From the NCBI RefSeq assembly GCF_022348165.1, contig NZ_JAKRFI010000002.1, forward strand, positions 248,001-312,000: a DNA stretch of 64,000 nucleotides. Direction: 5' to 3'. The notes beneath the pieces are model-generated. The model ran no database searches. It was given only the letters and a program-made list of their open reading frames with translations, and was not told the origin of the DNA. The translations under genes were made by a program, and so were the position numbers. This document shows, in pieces, positions 12,965-22,007 of this stretch (positions within the stretch are counted from its first letter, which is position 1; the number at the start of each line of letters is the position of its first letter). The stretch is from Halomonas sp. McH1-25. Its GTDB lineage: Bacteria > Pseudomonadota > Gammaproteobacteria > Pseudomonadales > Halomonadaceae.

Positions 12965-14962
12965 TTACCGATCGCCTGCGAGATGACCCGCGACCCATCG
13001 GCGTACCTCGGCGTAGGGGTAGCTTTCCAACTGAGCGAAGCCTTTGATCTGGCGGGCCTTCAAGCGCGTGAACAGCGGCGTGGCGATACCGCAGAGAAAG
13101 CGCGTCACTAGCTCGACGCCGGGCAACCGACCCCCGAACGTCGCTTGATGACGCGCTATGAGTTCGCCGCACAACGCGGCGAATGACTGCGCTTCGAGCG
13201 GTGGCAGCGGCACGGGTGGCGGTAGCCGAGCGACTTGCCCCTGGCATACCGAGCAATGGCCGCAGTGCTCGGGAGCCTGCGTATCGCCGAAATAGCGCGC
13301 CAGTCGATGGCTCAGACAGGCATCGCTTTCGAACAGCGCCAGCATGGCATTGATTCGGGCGATTTCGCTATCTTCCTTAGCTTTGAAGTAGCCGTGCAGT
13401 TCTGCACTCAAGGCATCGATACCAAGCGGTGTCGGCGTGACTGCATAGACCTCGGTCATCTGCTTGCTTTCGAGCATGATCCAGCCCTTGTCGTTGAAGT
13501 ATTCCAACGCACTGACCACGCGGCTGCGCTCGGCGTTGATGCCAGCCTTGATGCCACGCTGATAGAGCGCATCGAAATCGACGCTGCACCAGGTCCTGGC
13601 ACGGCTCGACGTCTCGATGAGCAGTTGAACGAAGCGCTGGCGCTCGCCCTCGAACGTTGCGACCAATGCCTCGGGCTCGCGCAGGTACTTGTAGCGGTAC
13701 TCGGCAAAATAGCTGAAGCGTGGGGCGATCACGCCGCGCAGTTCGAGCTGGACCAGCAGAGTCTTTAGCGGTAGCGGGCGGATATTGCTGTGCTGGGACA
13801 GTGCATTGAGCGTCAGTTCCCAGCGATATTCGCCTGAGCCGTCCTGAACCGCGGCGATCTCTTCGAGTACGCGGCGAATACCGTCGCGCTCAGGGGTGTC
13901 GCCGTAAACGAAGTTTTCCAGCACGTTGAGTGCATCGCGATTGGCTAGCACCAGACAGTCGGAGGGACGGCCGTCACGTCCGGCGCGGCCGATCTCCTGG
14001 CTGTAGTTCTCGACCGATTTGGGCAGGTCGAAATGCACTACGTTGCGGATATCGGCCTTGTCGATGCCCATACCGAAAGCGATGGTGGCGACGATGCAGG
14101 CTACCTCGCCGGTCATGAACTGGCGCTGGATCGTATCGCGCGTCTCCGTGGGCAAACCGGCATGATAGGCACGCGCATCGAGACCATGTCGGGCGAGTGC
14201 GGTGGCGAGCTGCTCGGCGCTCTGTTGCTGGGTAACGTAGACGACACTGGGCTGTTCCCGTCCCGCCTGCAGGCGGGGACTGAGCCATTCGACGAGACGG
14301 CGCTGCTTGTCGCCGCTCGCCACCGGTTCGATCAGCAGGTTGAGGTTGGCACGATAGAAGCCGGTCGCGATCACGTCGTCATCAGCGATGGCGAAGCGGG
14401 CCTGCATGTCGGCAATGACCTGCGGCGTAGCGGTCAGCAGCAGGGCCTGGGGGATCGCGAACTGACGTTGGTAATCCGGTAGTTTGAGATAGTCGGGTCG
14501 GAAGTTGTGGCCCCACTCCGAGATGCAGTGCGCTTCATCGATCACCATTAGCGAAATCGGCACCTGAGCGATGAATTGGCGAAAGCGCTCGTTCTTGAGC
14601 CGCTCGACCGAGATCATCAGCACCTTGATCTCGCCGCGTCGCACTCGCGTCATTACCGCACTGGCTTCTTCGCGGCTCTGGGCCGAGTCGATACTGGCAG
14701 CGGCCACGCCACGGCCGGCAAGAAACGCCAGCTGATCCTGCATCAGCGCCAGTAGCGGCGAGATCACTAGTGTGAGGTGAGGCAGCAGCAGCGCCGGCAA
14801 CTGGTAGCATAGCGACTTGCCCGACCCGGTGGGGAAGATCGCCGCCGCCGAACGACCTGCAACTACCGCCGAGATAGTCGCTTCCTGACCGGGGCGTAGC
14901 CGGTCGTAGCCGAACACACGCTGGAGCGTAGTATGAATGGCGTTGTGGGAGTCGGTTGCCAT
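12965..14962 (-). CDS. recQ: ATP-dependent DNA helicase RecQ family
   Basis: RecQ is a 3'-5' superfamily 2 helicase acting in recombination and replication repair. The 665-residue protein has the Walker A PTGSGKS around Lys49, a DEAH box at residues 142-145, and the RQC-type zinc cysteines in the CGHCSVCQG region. The C-terminal part after the zinc site (about 90 residues) does not show a recognisable canonical HRDC domain, so it may be a RecQ-like paralogue rather than a strict E. coli RecQ orthologue. It is transcribed divergently from the DUF72 gene. Confidence 0.85.
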   Translation of the reverse strand: MATDSHNAIHTTLQRVFGYDRLRPGQEATISAVVAGRSAAAIFPTGSGKSLCYQLPALLLPHLTLVISPLLALMQDQLAFLAGRGVAAASIDSAQSREEASAVMTRVRRGEIKVLMISVERLKNERFRQFIAQVPISLMVIDEAHCISEWGHNFRPDYLKLPDYQRQFAIPQALLLTATPQVIADMQARFAIADDDVIATGFYRANLNLLIEPVASGDKQRRLVEWLSPRLQAGREQPSVVYVTQQQSAEQLATALARHGLDARAYHAGLPTETRDTIQRQFMTGEVACIVATIAFGMGIDKADIRNVVHFDLPKSVENYSQEIGRAGRDGRPSDCLVLANRDALNVLENFVYGDTPERDGIRRVLEEIAAVQDGSGEYRWELTLNALSQHSNIRPLPLKTLLVQLELRGVIAPRFSYFAEYRYKYLREPEALVATFEGERQRFVQLLIETSSRARTWCSVDFDALYQRGIKAGINAERSRVVSALEYFNDKGWIMLESKQMTEVYAVTPTPLGIDALSAELHGYFKAKEDSEIARINAMLALFESDACLSHRLARYFGDTQAPEHCGHCSVCQGQVARLPPPVPLPPLEAQSFAALCGELIARHQATFGGRLPGVELVTRFLCGIATPLFTRLKARQIKGFAQLESYPYAEVRRWVAGHLAGDR

Positions 14963-15031
14963 GGGTTGCCTTGTCGAGCGAAACGATAGAAGCGTCTATG
15001 ATGCCTGGCTCACGCAGAGCGGCCAAAGTCA

Positions 15032-15071
15032 CCTGTCGTCACTTGCCTGCGGTGTGAAGCGATGCGACAGG
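15032..15071. other. Imperfect inverted repeat in the recQ / DUF72 divergent region
   Basis: CCTGTCG (15032-15038) and CGACAGG (15065-15071) are complementary, and TCAC/GTGA pair inside them. The element lies in the 150-base divergent promoter region. It could be a regulator site or a leader hairpin of the DUF72 gene; no known operator was recognised. Confidence 0.3.
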
Positions 15072-15114
15072 CCCGTTAAGCATATGTCTCGGTAATAGGG
15101 GGCAGGAGCAGAGC

Positions 15115-15972
15115 ATGACCAAACTCTTTCTCGGCCTGCCGATGTGGGCCAATGCCGAATGGCGTGGCGGATTGTACGCCCGCCACGCCCCAACGGAGGC
15201 ATTTCTCGAGGACTACGCCCACGTTTTCTCCAGCGTCGAGGGTAACACCACGTTCTATAGTGGCGCCCCGCGCCCGGAGACGGTCGATGCATGGGCCCGT
15301 CAGGCCCCCGCCGACTTTCGCTTCTGTTTCAAGCTGCCGGCCAGTCTGACCCATGAACGACGCCTGGTCGGTATCGAACACGATCTCGAGGCGTTTCTGG
15401 ATCGCCTCTCGCCGTTGCATGATCGACTTGGTCCGATGATGATCCAGTTGCCGCGGGATTTTGGCCCCGATGAGTTACCGCAACTGGAAAATCTGTTGGC
15501 GTGTTGGCCACAGTCCATTCCCTGCGCCGTCGAAGTGCGTGCCAGTGAATTTTTCCACAAGGGGTCGGCTGAACAGCAACTCAACCGCCTGTTGATAACT
15601 CATGGCGTGGATCGAGTCATGCTGGATGTCAGGCCGCTGTTTTCCACGCCGGCGGAAAACGATTCACGCCTCTACCGTGCTCAGCAGGAAAAGCCAAAAC
15701 GTCCATTACACGTACTTTCCACGGCATCGAACCCGATCGTTCGCTTCATCGGTCACTTCGACTGGCCGATCAACGAGCGGTATTTCGAGCCGTGGATCGA
15801 ACGCCTCGATCTGTGGATAAAACAGGGGAAAACCCCTTTTCTTTTTGTGCATACACCGGACAATCGGCTGGCGCCGCAATTGGCTCGTCATCTTCATTCG
15901 CGGCTGTCAGCGGCTACCGGCCTACCCGAGCTGAACGAATTTCCCGGGGAGTGCCAGAACACGCTTTTCTAA
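15115..15972 (+). CDS. DUF72 (YecE-like) family protein
   Basis: This 285-residue protein belongs to the DUF72/YecE family, a TIM-barrel-like fold whose biochemical role is not settled. Typical features are the N-terminal LGLPMWANAEWRG segment, the VEGNTTFYS motif and the KLPASLTHERRL region. The C-terminal half carries the family-like F-V-H-T-P-D-N motif. The ATG follows GGGGGCAGGAGCAGAGC, a good ribosome-binding site. The gene stands alone, divergent from recQ. Confidence 0.85.
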   Translation: MTKLFLGLPMWANAEWRGGLYARHAPTEAFLEDYAHVFSSVEGNTTFYSGAPRPETVDAWARQAPADFRFCFKLPASLTHERRLVGIEHDLEAFLDRLSPLHDRLGPMMIQLPRDFGPDELPQLENLLACWPQSIPCAVEVRASEFFHKGSAEQQLNRLLITHGVDRVMLDVRPLFSTPAENDSRLYRAQQEKPKRPLHVLSTASNPIVRFIGHFDWPINERYFEPWIERLDLWIKQGKTPFLFVHTPDNRLAPQLARHLHSRLSAATGLPELNEFPGECQNTLF

Positions 15973-16405
15973 TCTATTGACGTTATCGGCATCGAGGCTG
16001 GCCATTAACGCAACATTCCGATAGTTTTGTCGGCTTCTTGCGTTTATTTGGCGATTCTTGCTGGAAAGGTGGGGTATTCCCTCCGTTTTCCAGTGGCCAG
16101 TAGACGCGCTGCACCGTGCCAGGCTGCGTCCATACCCGGACCCGTATGAAGCGGTGCAACGCGGCGGTGATCCTGCCTGCGGCAGGCAGCCCGATGGGCA
16201 AATCGGGGCAAGTGAGTCGGCTCCATTCATGGGGCGCTGTCCTACCTTGCCTTTCGCCCATGATTTACCGATGACCTCGGGCTGCAGGATCCTGTCATGC
16301 CTTGTCTGTTTCGCGCGATCCGTGACACAGAAGACGTGACCCAACAACGACAAGCCGTCATTGCATCCGATCGATCGATGACGTCACGTACTCTCAGGGT
16401 GAATT
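15973..16405. other. 433-base intergenic region without a convincing gene
   Basis: Open frames on both strands here lack family resemblance, sensible ribosome-binding sites and normal composition. A small inverted repeat CTGCCT/AGGCAG (16173-16178 with 16184-16189) and a TGACGTCA palindrome (16379-16386) are present. The latter is 20 bases before the transporter ATG. No clear promoter was recognised. Confidence 0.5.
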
Positions 16406-17746
16406 ATGTCTAAACAGCTCCACGCGCATTGGTCCTCCCGGCTGGCCTTCATTCTTGCGGTAACGGGGTCAGCGGTCGGCCTGGGCAACATCTGGAAATT
16501 TCCCTATATGGTGGGGGAGAGCGGCGGCGCCGCCTTCGTGCTCATCTACCTGATCTGTATCGCCTTCATCGGCTTGCCGATCCTGGTCGCCGAGTGGTTG
16601 ATCGGTCGACGTGGCCAGAAGAACCCGATCAACACCATGGCCGAACAGGCGCGACTCAACGGTCGCAGCGGCTTATGGACCGTGGTCGGTGTCAGTGGGG
16701 TGCTGGGGGCCTTCCTGATCCTGTCGTTCTACAGCGTGATCGGCGGCTGGTCGCTGTCCTACACGCTGGGCTCGGTCACTGGCAGCTTCAGCGGACAGGA
16801 CGCCGATGGCATCGGCGCGCTATTCGAAGGCATGCTGGGCAATCCGGGCATGATGCTGGCCTGGCATTCGATGTTCATGTTGCTGGTCATCGGCATCGTT
16901 GCCCGCGGCGTCACCAAGGGCCTGGAAGGCGCGGTTCGCACCATGATGCCGGCATTGGCGGTGCTGCTGCTGATTCTGGTCGGCTATGGCATGACCACCG
17001 GTCACTTTGGCGAAGCGTTGGCCTACCTGTTCAATCCCGACTGGAGCAAGCTGACTGGCGGTACCGTACTCGCCGCCTTGGGGCACGCCTTTTTTACCCT
17101 GTCGCTGGGGATGGGCATCATGATGGCCTACGGTTCCTACCTCGGTGAGGACGTCAGCCTGCTCAGGACGGCGCGAACCGTGGTGATCATGGATACCGTC
17201 ATTGCCCTGGGCGCCGGTTTGGCGATCTTCCCCATCGTGTTCGCCAATGGCCTCGACCTGGCGTCCGGACCGGGCCTGATCTTCGTCACGCTGCCCCTGG
17301 CCTTCGGCAACATGGCCGGCGGCACGATCCTGGGGCTGATGTTCTTCCTGCTGCTGACCTTCGCGGCACTGACCTCGGCCATTTCGCTGTTGGAACCGGT
17401 GGTCGAGTTCGTCGAGGAGCGGTCTCCGCTGGGTCGTGTCGGATCGTCGCTGGTGGCGGGGGCAGGCGCCTGGGCGCTGGGCATCGCCGCACTGCTGTCG
17501 TTCAACGTGTGGAGCGATCCGCTGGCCTTCGGTCTCAATACCTTCGACCTGCTCGATACATTGACCAGCAAATTCATGCTGCCATTGACCGGTCTCGGAG
17601 CGATCGTGTTCGCCGCCTGGTGCCTGGACCGTGACAGCGTGCACCGCGAGTTGGGACTCTCCGGTACCGGAGCCACGCTGTGGTCGATCACCGCCCGGTT
17701 CATCGCACCGATCGGCGTCATCGTGGTCTTCGTCGGCAGTCTTTGA
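16406..17746 (+). CDS. Neurotransmitter:sodium symporter (SNF) family transporter
   Basis: The 446-residue inner-membrane protein belongs to the NSS/SNF (LeuT-fold) family of sodium-coupled amino acid or amine transporters. TM1 contains the unwound sodium/substrate motif GSAVGLGNIWKFPY. Around eleven hydrophobic segments are visible, as in many bacterial members with an 11-TM layout. The substrate cannot be assigned from sequence. AGGGTG lies a short distance before the ATG. The gene is not in an operon with neighbours, and a GC-rich hairpin follows it. Confidence 0.9.
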   Translation: MSKQLHAHWSSRLAFILAVTGSAVGLGNIWKFPYMVGESGGAAFVLIYLICIAFIGLPILVAEWLIGRRGQKNPINTMAEQARLNGRSGLWTVVGVSGVLGAFLILSFYSVIGGWSLSYTLGSVTGSFSGQDADGIGALFEGMLGNPGMMLAWHSMFMLLVIGIVARGVTKGLEGAVRTMMPALAVLLLILVGYGMTTGHFGEALAYLFNPDWSKLTGGTVLAALGHAFFTLSLGMGIMMAYGSYLGEDVSLLRTARTVVIMDTVIALGAGLAIFPIVFANGLDLASGPGLIFVTLPLAFGNMAGGTILGLMFFLLLTFAALTSAISLLEPVVEFVEERSPLGRVGSSLVAGAGAWALGIAALLSFNVWSDPLAFGLNTFDLLDTLTSKFMLPLTGLGAIVFAAWCLDRDSVHRELGLSGTGATLWSITARFIAPIGVIVVFVGSL

Positions 17747-17759
17747 ACCGACGCCACTG

Positions 17760-17781
17760 CGCCCCGGGGCATACCGGGGCG
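17760..17781 (+). terminator. Terminator-like hairpin after the SNF transporter
   Basis: CGCCCCGG (17760-17767) pairs with CCGGGGCG (17774-17781) around a GGCATA loop, 13 bases after the stop. The following TAGTCATTT is only weakly T-rich, so termination efficiency is uncertain. Confidence 0.55.
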
Positions 17782-17800
17782 TAGTCATTTCAGGGCATCG

Positions 17801-18001
17801 CTAGCCCAGCAGATCGTCGTTCAGGTCGGCGATGTCCTGTTCCAGACGCTTGAATTCCTTGTGCAGTTCGATGCCGCGGCGGGCTCTCAGGTGGCGCACG
17901 GCGGCATGTTTCTTGCGCGCTTCGTGTTCGGCGACTTGCATGGACATGAAAATGTCGAGGAGTTCGTGTTTCACGGAGACCAGTGGTTCGGCGTTACGCA
18001 T
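17801..18001 (-). CDS. Small hypothetical protein (66 aa)
   Basis: A 66-residue, highly charged helical protein with no recognised domain. It is rich in Glu, His, Lys and Arg, with a core KKHAAVRHLRARRGIELHKE and an acidic end NDDLLG. The ATG at 18001 was chosen because ACAGGAGAG lies eight bases upstream of it; an in-frame ATG 42 bases earlier lacks such a site. The basic-then-acidic layout is vaguely like small PA3496-type proteins of pseudomonads, but this is a weak impression. It is convergent with the SNF transporter and divergent from hexR. Confidence 0.65.
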   Translation of the reverse strand: MRNAEPLVSVKHELLDIFMSMQVAEHEARKKHAAVRHLRARRGIELHKEFKRLEQDIADLNDDLLG

Positions 18002-18174
18002 GATCAACTCTCCTGTTCTGCCAAGAGGTGTCGTTGAGGACACGTCATTACTTACTATAACTCAGTTGACAAAATCATTACGTTGACGCCAAGTCGTGCA
18101 AAATTACCCCACACGCGCCCGTTTTGGGCATACTGCAGTTGCGCCATGCCATTCCAAAGCCCCGGGAGCGAAAC

Positions 18175-19029
18175 GTGAGCCGTGCCCTGTTCGATGAAAT
18201 GAGACGCCGCATGGAGCACTTTCGTCGCTCCGAGCAGAAAGTGGCGCGCTTCGTGCTGAGAAATCCCGAAGAAGTCATCCACATGCGGATCGTCGATCTG
18301 GCCACCGAAGCCAAGGTCAGCGAACCCACAGTGGTGCGTTTCTGCCGTGCATTGGGCTGCAGCGGCTTTCAGGACTTCAAGCTCCGCCTCGCCCAAATGC
18401 TGGCCTCCGGCAGCCAGTTCGCCCAGTTCTCGATGAACGACAGCGACAGCGTGGCCGAGTTTTCCCACAACATCTTCGATTCCACCATCGGTACGCTACT
18501 GTCGGTGCGCGATCGGCTGGACATCGAGTCGCTGAGCAAGGCGATCAATGCCCTGGCCATGGCCAACCGTGTCGAGTTCTATGGTTTCGGCGCGTCCGGC
18601 GCCGTAGCCTTCGATGCCCAGCACAAGTTCTTCCGCCTGCAGATATCCACCTCGGCCTATGCCGACCCGCACATGCAGAACATGTCCGCAGCGACACTGA
18701 AGGAGGGCGATGTGGTGGTGGCGATCTCACAGACCGGACGCACCCGGGCGCTGGTGGATAGCGTGCGCATGGCGCGCGATGCCGAAGCGACCGTGATCGG
18801 CTTGTGCCCGAGCGGTTCGCCGCTGGCCGGCGAAGTGACGCTGCCGTTGTACATCGACGTGCTTGAAGACACCGAGATATACACACCGATGAGTTCGCGT
18901 ATCGCCCATTTGGCATTGATCGACGTACTGGCGGTGGGCGTGGCCAAGACCCGTGGACCCAAGCTGGCCGAGCAATTGAAGGCGGTGAAGCGGAGCTTGA
19001 ACCCGCTGCGCTTCCCCGAGTCCGAGTGA
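18175..19029 (+). CDS. hexR: MurR/RpiR family transcriptional regulator, HexR type
   Basis: RpiR-family regulators have an N-terminal helix-turn-helix domain and a C-terminal SIS domain that binds a sugar phosphate. HexR represses glucose (Entner-Doudoroff) genes and responds to 2-keto-3-deoxy-6-phosphogluconate. The GTG at 18175 behind GGGAGCGAAAC gives 284 residues, the usual HexR length; an in-frame ATG at 18124 would add an untypical extension. The HTH shows KVSEPTVVRFCRALGCSGFQ, and the SIS domain shows GFGASGAVAFDAQHKFFRL and SQTGRTRALVD. No zwf or edd genes lie next to it here, so the HexR assignment rests on sequence resemblance. Confidence 0.85.
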   Translation: MSRALFDEMRRRMEHFRRSEQKVARFVLRNPEEVIHMRIVDLATEAKVSEPTVVRFCRALGCSGFQDFKLRLAQMLASGSQFAQFSMNDSDSVAEFSHNIFDSTIGTLLSVRDRLDIESLSKAINALAMANRVEFYGFGASGAVAFDAQHKFFRLQISTSAYADPHMQNMSAATLKEGDVVVAISQTGRTRALVDSVRMARDAEATVIGLCPSGSPLAGEVTLPLYIDVLEDTEIYTPMSSRIAHLALIDVLAVGVAKTRGPKLAEQLKAVKRSLNPLRFPESE

Positions 19030-19048
19030 CACTGGCTGCACAGTGTCA
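19027..19048 (+). terminator. Hairpin overlapping the hexR stop
   Basis: TGACACTG (19027-19034) and CAGTGTCA (19041-19048) form a perfect 8-bp stem that includes the hexR stop codon. The downstream ATTGCTAACGTT is only modestly T-rich. It may attenuate read-through from hexR into uvrD. Confidence 0.45.
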
Positions 19049-19140
19049 TTGCTAACGTTATGAAGCAGAGCTGCATCGCCATCTCACCCAAGGGGATATG
19101 GTAAGCTGAGGGTCCATTTCGACACGCCGACAGCCGTTCC

Positions 19141-21363
19141 ATGAACGACGTATCTCCAGGCGACGTTTCGTCGCTGCTCGACGATCTCAATCCCGCCCAG
19201 CGCGAAGCCGTCAGCGCACCGCTAGGCAACATGCTGGTACTGGCCGGCGCCGGTTCGGGCAAGACCCGGGTGCTGGTGCATCGCATCGCCTGGCTGATGC
19301 AGGTCGAGCGGCTTTCGCCCTATGCCATTCTCGCGGTCACCTTCACCAACAAGGCGGCACGCGAAATGCGCACGCGCCTCGAGGCGCTGCTCGGCCTGTC
19401 GCTGCGCAACGTCTGGGTCGGCACCTTTCACTCCATCGCTCATCGGCTGCTGCGCACGCATTGGCAGGATGCGCGCCTGCCCCAGCACTTCCAGATCATC
19501 GACAGCGATGACCAACTGCGCCTGATCAAGCGCCTGATCAAGGATCACAACATCGACGATGAGCGTTATCCGCCGCGTCAGGTGATGTACTTCATCTCCA
19601 GTTGCAAGGAAGAGGGGCTGCGCCCGCATCAGGTACAGACCCACGGCGACGCCTACATGGGCCAGATGGTCGAGCTCTACGAGCGCTACCAACTGACCTG
19701 CGAGCGCGGCGGGCTGGTCGACTTCGGCGAGCTGCTGCTGCGTAGCCTCGAACTGCTGCGCGACAATCCGCGTCTGCTGGCGCACTATCGGGAGCGCTTC
19801 GCCCACCTGCTGGTCGACGAGTTCCAGGACACCAATACGCTGCAGTACGCCTGGCTCAAGCTGCTCGCCGGCGACCGTGCCGGGCTGACCGTGGTCGGCG
19901 ACGACGACCAGTCGATTTACGGCTGGCGGGGGGCGCGGGTCGAGAACATCCGTCGCTTCGAGCAGGAATTCCCCAATACCCGCACGGTACGCCTGGAGCA
20001 GAATTATCGCTCGACCAGTGCCATCCTCGACGCCGCCAACACCCTGATCAGCCACAATGCGGGGCGCATGGGCAAGGAACTGTGGACGGCGGGAGCCAAG
20101 GGCGAGCCGATTTCCGTCTATGCCGGCTTCAACGACTTGGACGAGGCGCGTTTCATCGTCGACACCATCAAGGAAAAGGTCGACGAAGGCGTCAGTCGCC
20201 GCGACATCGCCATCCTCTACCGCTCCAACGCCCAGTCTCGGGTCATCGAGGAAACCCTGATTCGCCAGGGCATGCCGTATCGCATCTACGGCGGGCAGCG
20301 CTTCTACGAGCGTCTGGAGATCAAGAACGCGCTGGCCTATCTGCGGCTGTTGCTCAACCGCGAGGACGACGCCTCGCTGGAGCGGGTAATCAACGTACCG
20401 GCCCGCGGCATCGGCACGCGTACCGTGGAGATCCTGCGCGAGCGCGCCCGTGACCAGGGCGTCTCGCTGTGGCAGGCGCTGCACGACAGCGTCAGCGACG
20501 GCACCTGCAAGGGCCGTGCGGGCAATGCCCTGACCGCCTTCGCCAACCTCATCGAGCGACTCGATAACGACACTGCCGGCATGTCGCTTCACGAGATCAT
20601 CGATCACGTCAACGAGGTGTCCGGGCTGGTCGAGCATCACCGCAGCGAGAAGGGCGAAAAGGGCCAGGCGAGGGTCGAAAACCTCGAGGAACTGGTCACG
20701 GCTGCACGTGCCTTCACCCAGGGCGATGTCTTCGAACTGCCGGAAGCCGGCGAGGGCATGGCGGCTCTGGAGGCATTCCTGGCCGAAGCGGCGCTCAACG
20801 CCGGCGATCACGAGGCCGACGAGTTCGAGGATGGCGTGCAACTGATGACGCTGCACTCCGCCAAGGGGCTGGAGTTTCCCGTGGTGTTCATCGCCGGGGT
20901 CGAGGAAGGCCTGTTCCCGCACAAGATGTCGATGGAGGAACCCGGTCGCCTCGAGGAGGAGCGTCGGTTGTGCTATGTCGGCGTCACTCGCGCCATGCAC
21001 AAGCTCTACCTGACCTATGCCGAGCTGCGCCGGCTGCATGGCAAGGAAACCTTCCAGCGTGCGTCGCGTTTCCTGCGTGAATTGCCCGAGGAACTGCTGG
21101 AGGAGGTGCGTCTGCGAGGGCAGGTTTCGCGGCCTGTCACGGCAACGCGTCCCGGGCGCGGGCTGTCACAGCAGAGTTCGGTCTCGCCGGGTGGCGACCT
21201 GCCGTCACTGTCGCTGGGACAGCGGGTCAGCCATCCGCTGTTCGGCGAGGGCATTATTCTCAATGCCGAAGGCGAAGGGGAACGTGCACGGGTCCAGGTC
21301 AGTTTCGAGGGTGAGGGCGACAAGTGGCTGGTGCTGGGCTTCGCCAAGCTGACACCGCTATGA
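19141..21363 (+). CDS. uvrD: DNA helicase II UvrD
   Basis: UvrD is a superfamily 1A 3'-5' helicase for nucleotide excision and mismatch repair. The 740-residue protein shows the Walker A motif AGAGSGKTRVL (Lys41), DEFQDTN (motif II), GDDDQSIYGWRGA (motif III), QNYRS (motif IV) and YVGVTRAM (motif VI). The C-terminal end contains the short Tudor-like region typical of UvrD (GQRVSHPLFGEGIIL). A psiE-like gene follows after only 10 bases and may be co-transcribed. Confidence 0.95.
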   Translation: MNDVSPGDVSSLLDDLNPAQREAVSAPLGNMLVLAGAGSGKTRVLVHRIAWLMQVERLSPYAILAVTFTNKAAREMRTRLEALLGLSLRNVWVGTFHSIAHRLLRTHWQDARLPQHFQIIDSDDQLRLIKRLIKDHNIDDERYPPRQVMYFISSCKEEGLRPHQVQTHGDAYMGQMVELYERYQLTCERGGLVDFGELLLRSLELLRDNPRLLAHYRERFAHLLVDEFQDTNTLQYAWLKLLAGDRAGLTVVGDDDQSIYGWRGARVENIRRFEQEFPNTRTVRLEQNYRSTSAILDAANTLISHNAGRMGKELWTAGAKGEPISVYAGFNDLDEARFIVDTIKEKVDEGVSRRDIAILYRSNAQSRVIEETLIRQGMPYRIYGGQRFYERLEIKNALAYLRLLLNREDDASLERVINVPARGIGTRTVEILRERARDQGVSLWQALHDSVSDGTCKGRAGNALTAFANLIERLDNDTAGMSLHEIIDHVNEVSGLVEHHRSEKGEKGQARVENLEELVTAARAFTQGDVFELPEAGEGMAALEAFLAEAALNAGDHEADEFEDGVQLMTLHSAKGLEFPVVFIAGVEEGLFPHKMSMEEPGRLEEERRLCYVGVTRAMHKLYLTYAELRRLHGKETFQRASRFLRELPEELLEEVRLRGQVSRPVTATRPGRGLSQQSSVSPGGDLPSLSLGQRVSHPLFGEGIILNAEGEGERARVQVSFEGEGDKWLVLGFAKLTPL

Positions 21364-21373
21364 GGCGTCCACT

Positions 21374-21847
21374 ATGAAGAAATGGTTTCCCGAATTGCTC
21401 GAGAACTGGCCGCAGCTTTCCGGTTATCAGCGTTTCGAGCGCCTGGTCTCGCTGGTGTTGACCATCGCCATCAGCGGTGTGGTGTTGGTAGCGATATACT
21501 ATCTGGTCCTGCACGTCTTCGATCTGCTGTTCGTGCAGACTCGCGACCCTTTCGATTACCGGGTTTTCCAGGCGGTCTTCGACATGATTCTCACCGTGCT
21601 GATCGCCATGGAGTTCAACAACTCCATCGTGCGCACCATGAGCGAGCGCGGCGGTTTCATCCATGTCGAGATCGTGGTGCTGATTGCGATCATGGCGGTG
21701 GTGCGCAAGTTCATGGTCATGGATCTCGATGCCATCGAGCCGATTAAGATATTCGCCCTGGCTGCCGGCGTGCTTGGCCTGGGGGCCTGCTACTGGCTGG
21801 TACGCAGCGGCAACCGCCAGCGGGACGGCGATAAAAAATCGCCTTGA
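21374..21847 (+). CDS. PsiE-like (phosphate-starvation-inducible) inner membrane protein
   Basis: The 157-residue protein has four predicted membrane helices and resembles the PsiE family, whose E. coli member is induced by phosphate starvation but has no known function. A conserved-looking stretch is ILTVLIAMEFNNSI followed by HVEIVVLIAIMAVVRKFMV. It lies 10 bases after uvrD and is probably expressed with it. No Pho box was seen directly upstream, so phosphate control of this copy is unproven. Confidence 0.8.
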   Translation: MKKWFPELLENWPQLSGYQRFERLVSLVLTIAISGVVLVAIYYLVLHVFDLLFVQTRDPFDYRVFQAVFDMILTVLIAMEFNNSIVRTMSERGGFIHVEIVVLIAIMAVVRKFMVMDLDAIEPIKIFALAAGVLGLGACYWLVRSGNRQRDGDKKSP

Positions 21848-22007
21848 GTCACGAGACGCAACTTGTCGGCCAATTCGGCCTTCGCGCATACTCTCCGGCT
21901 TGGCTTTCAGTCTGGCGATGGCGTTACCTGGCCGTCGCCAACCGTTTTGTTGGACACTTGCTTTCCGTTTCGGAACACAATAAACGCTTGTCAGGAGTCA
22001 CGTTCGC

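Noticed and set aside
15812-15820. Perfect DnaA box (TGTGGATAA)
   Set aside because: A single box inside the DUF72 coding sequence, with no cluster or AT-rich unwinding region, so no origin is inferred.
15922-16353. 143-codon minus-strand frame in the DUF72/SNF spacer
   Set aside because: It overlaps the 3' end of the DUF72 gene, has no good ribosome-binding site and no recognisable sequence.
17967-17982. parS-like sequence TGTTTCACGGAGACCA
   Set aside because: Only the left half matches the parS palindrome; four positions differ, and it lies inside a small coding region far from parAB.
19222-21039. 605-codon open frame antisense to uvrD
   Set aside because: Shadow of a GC-rich gene, with no domain or ribosome-binding site.
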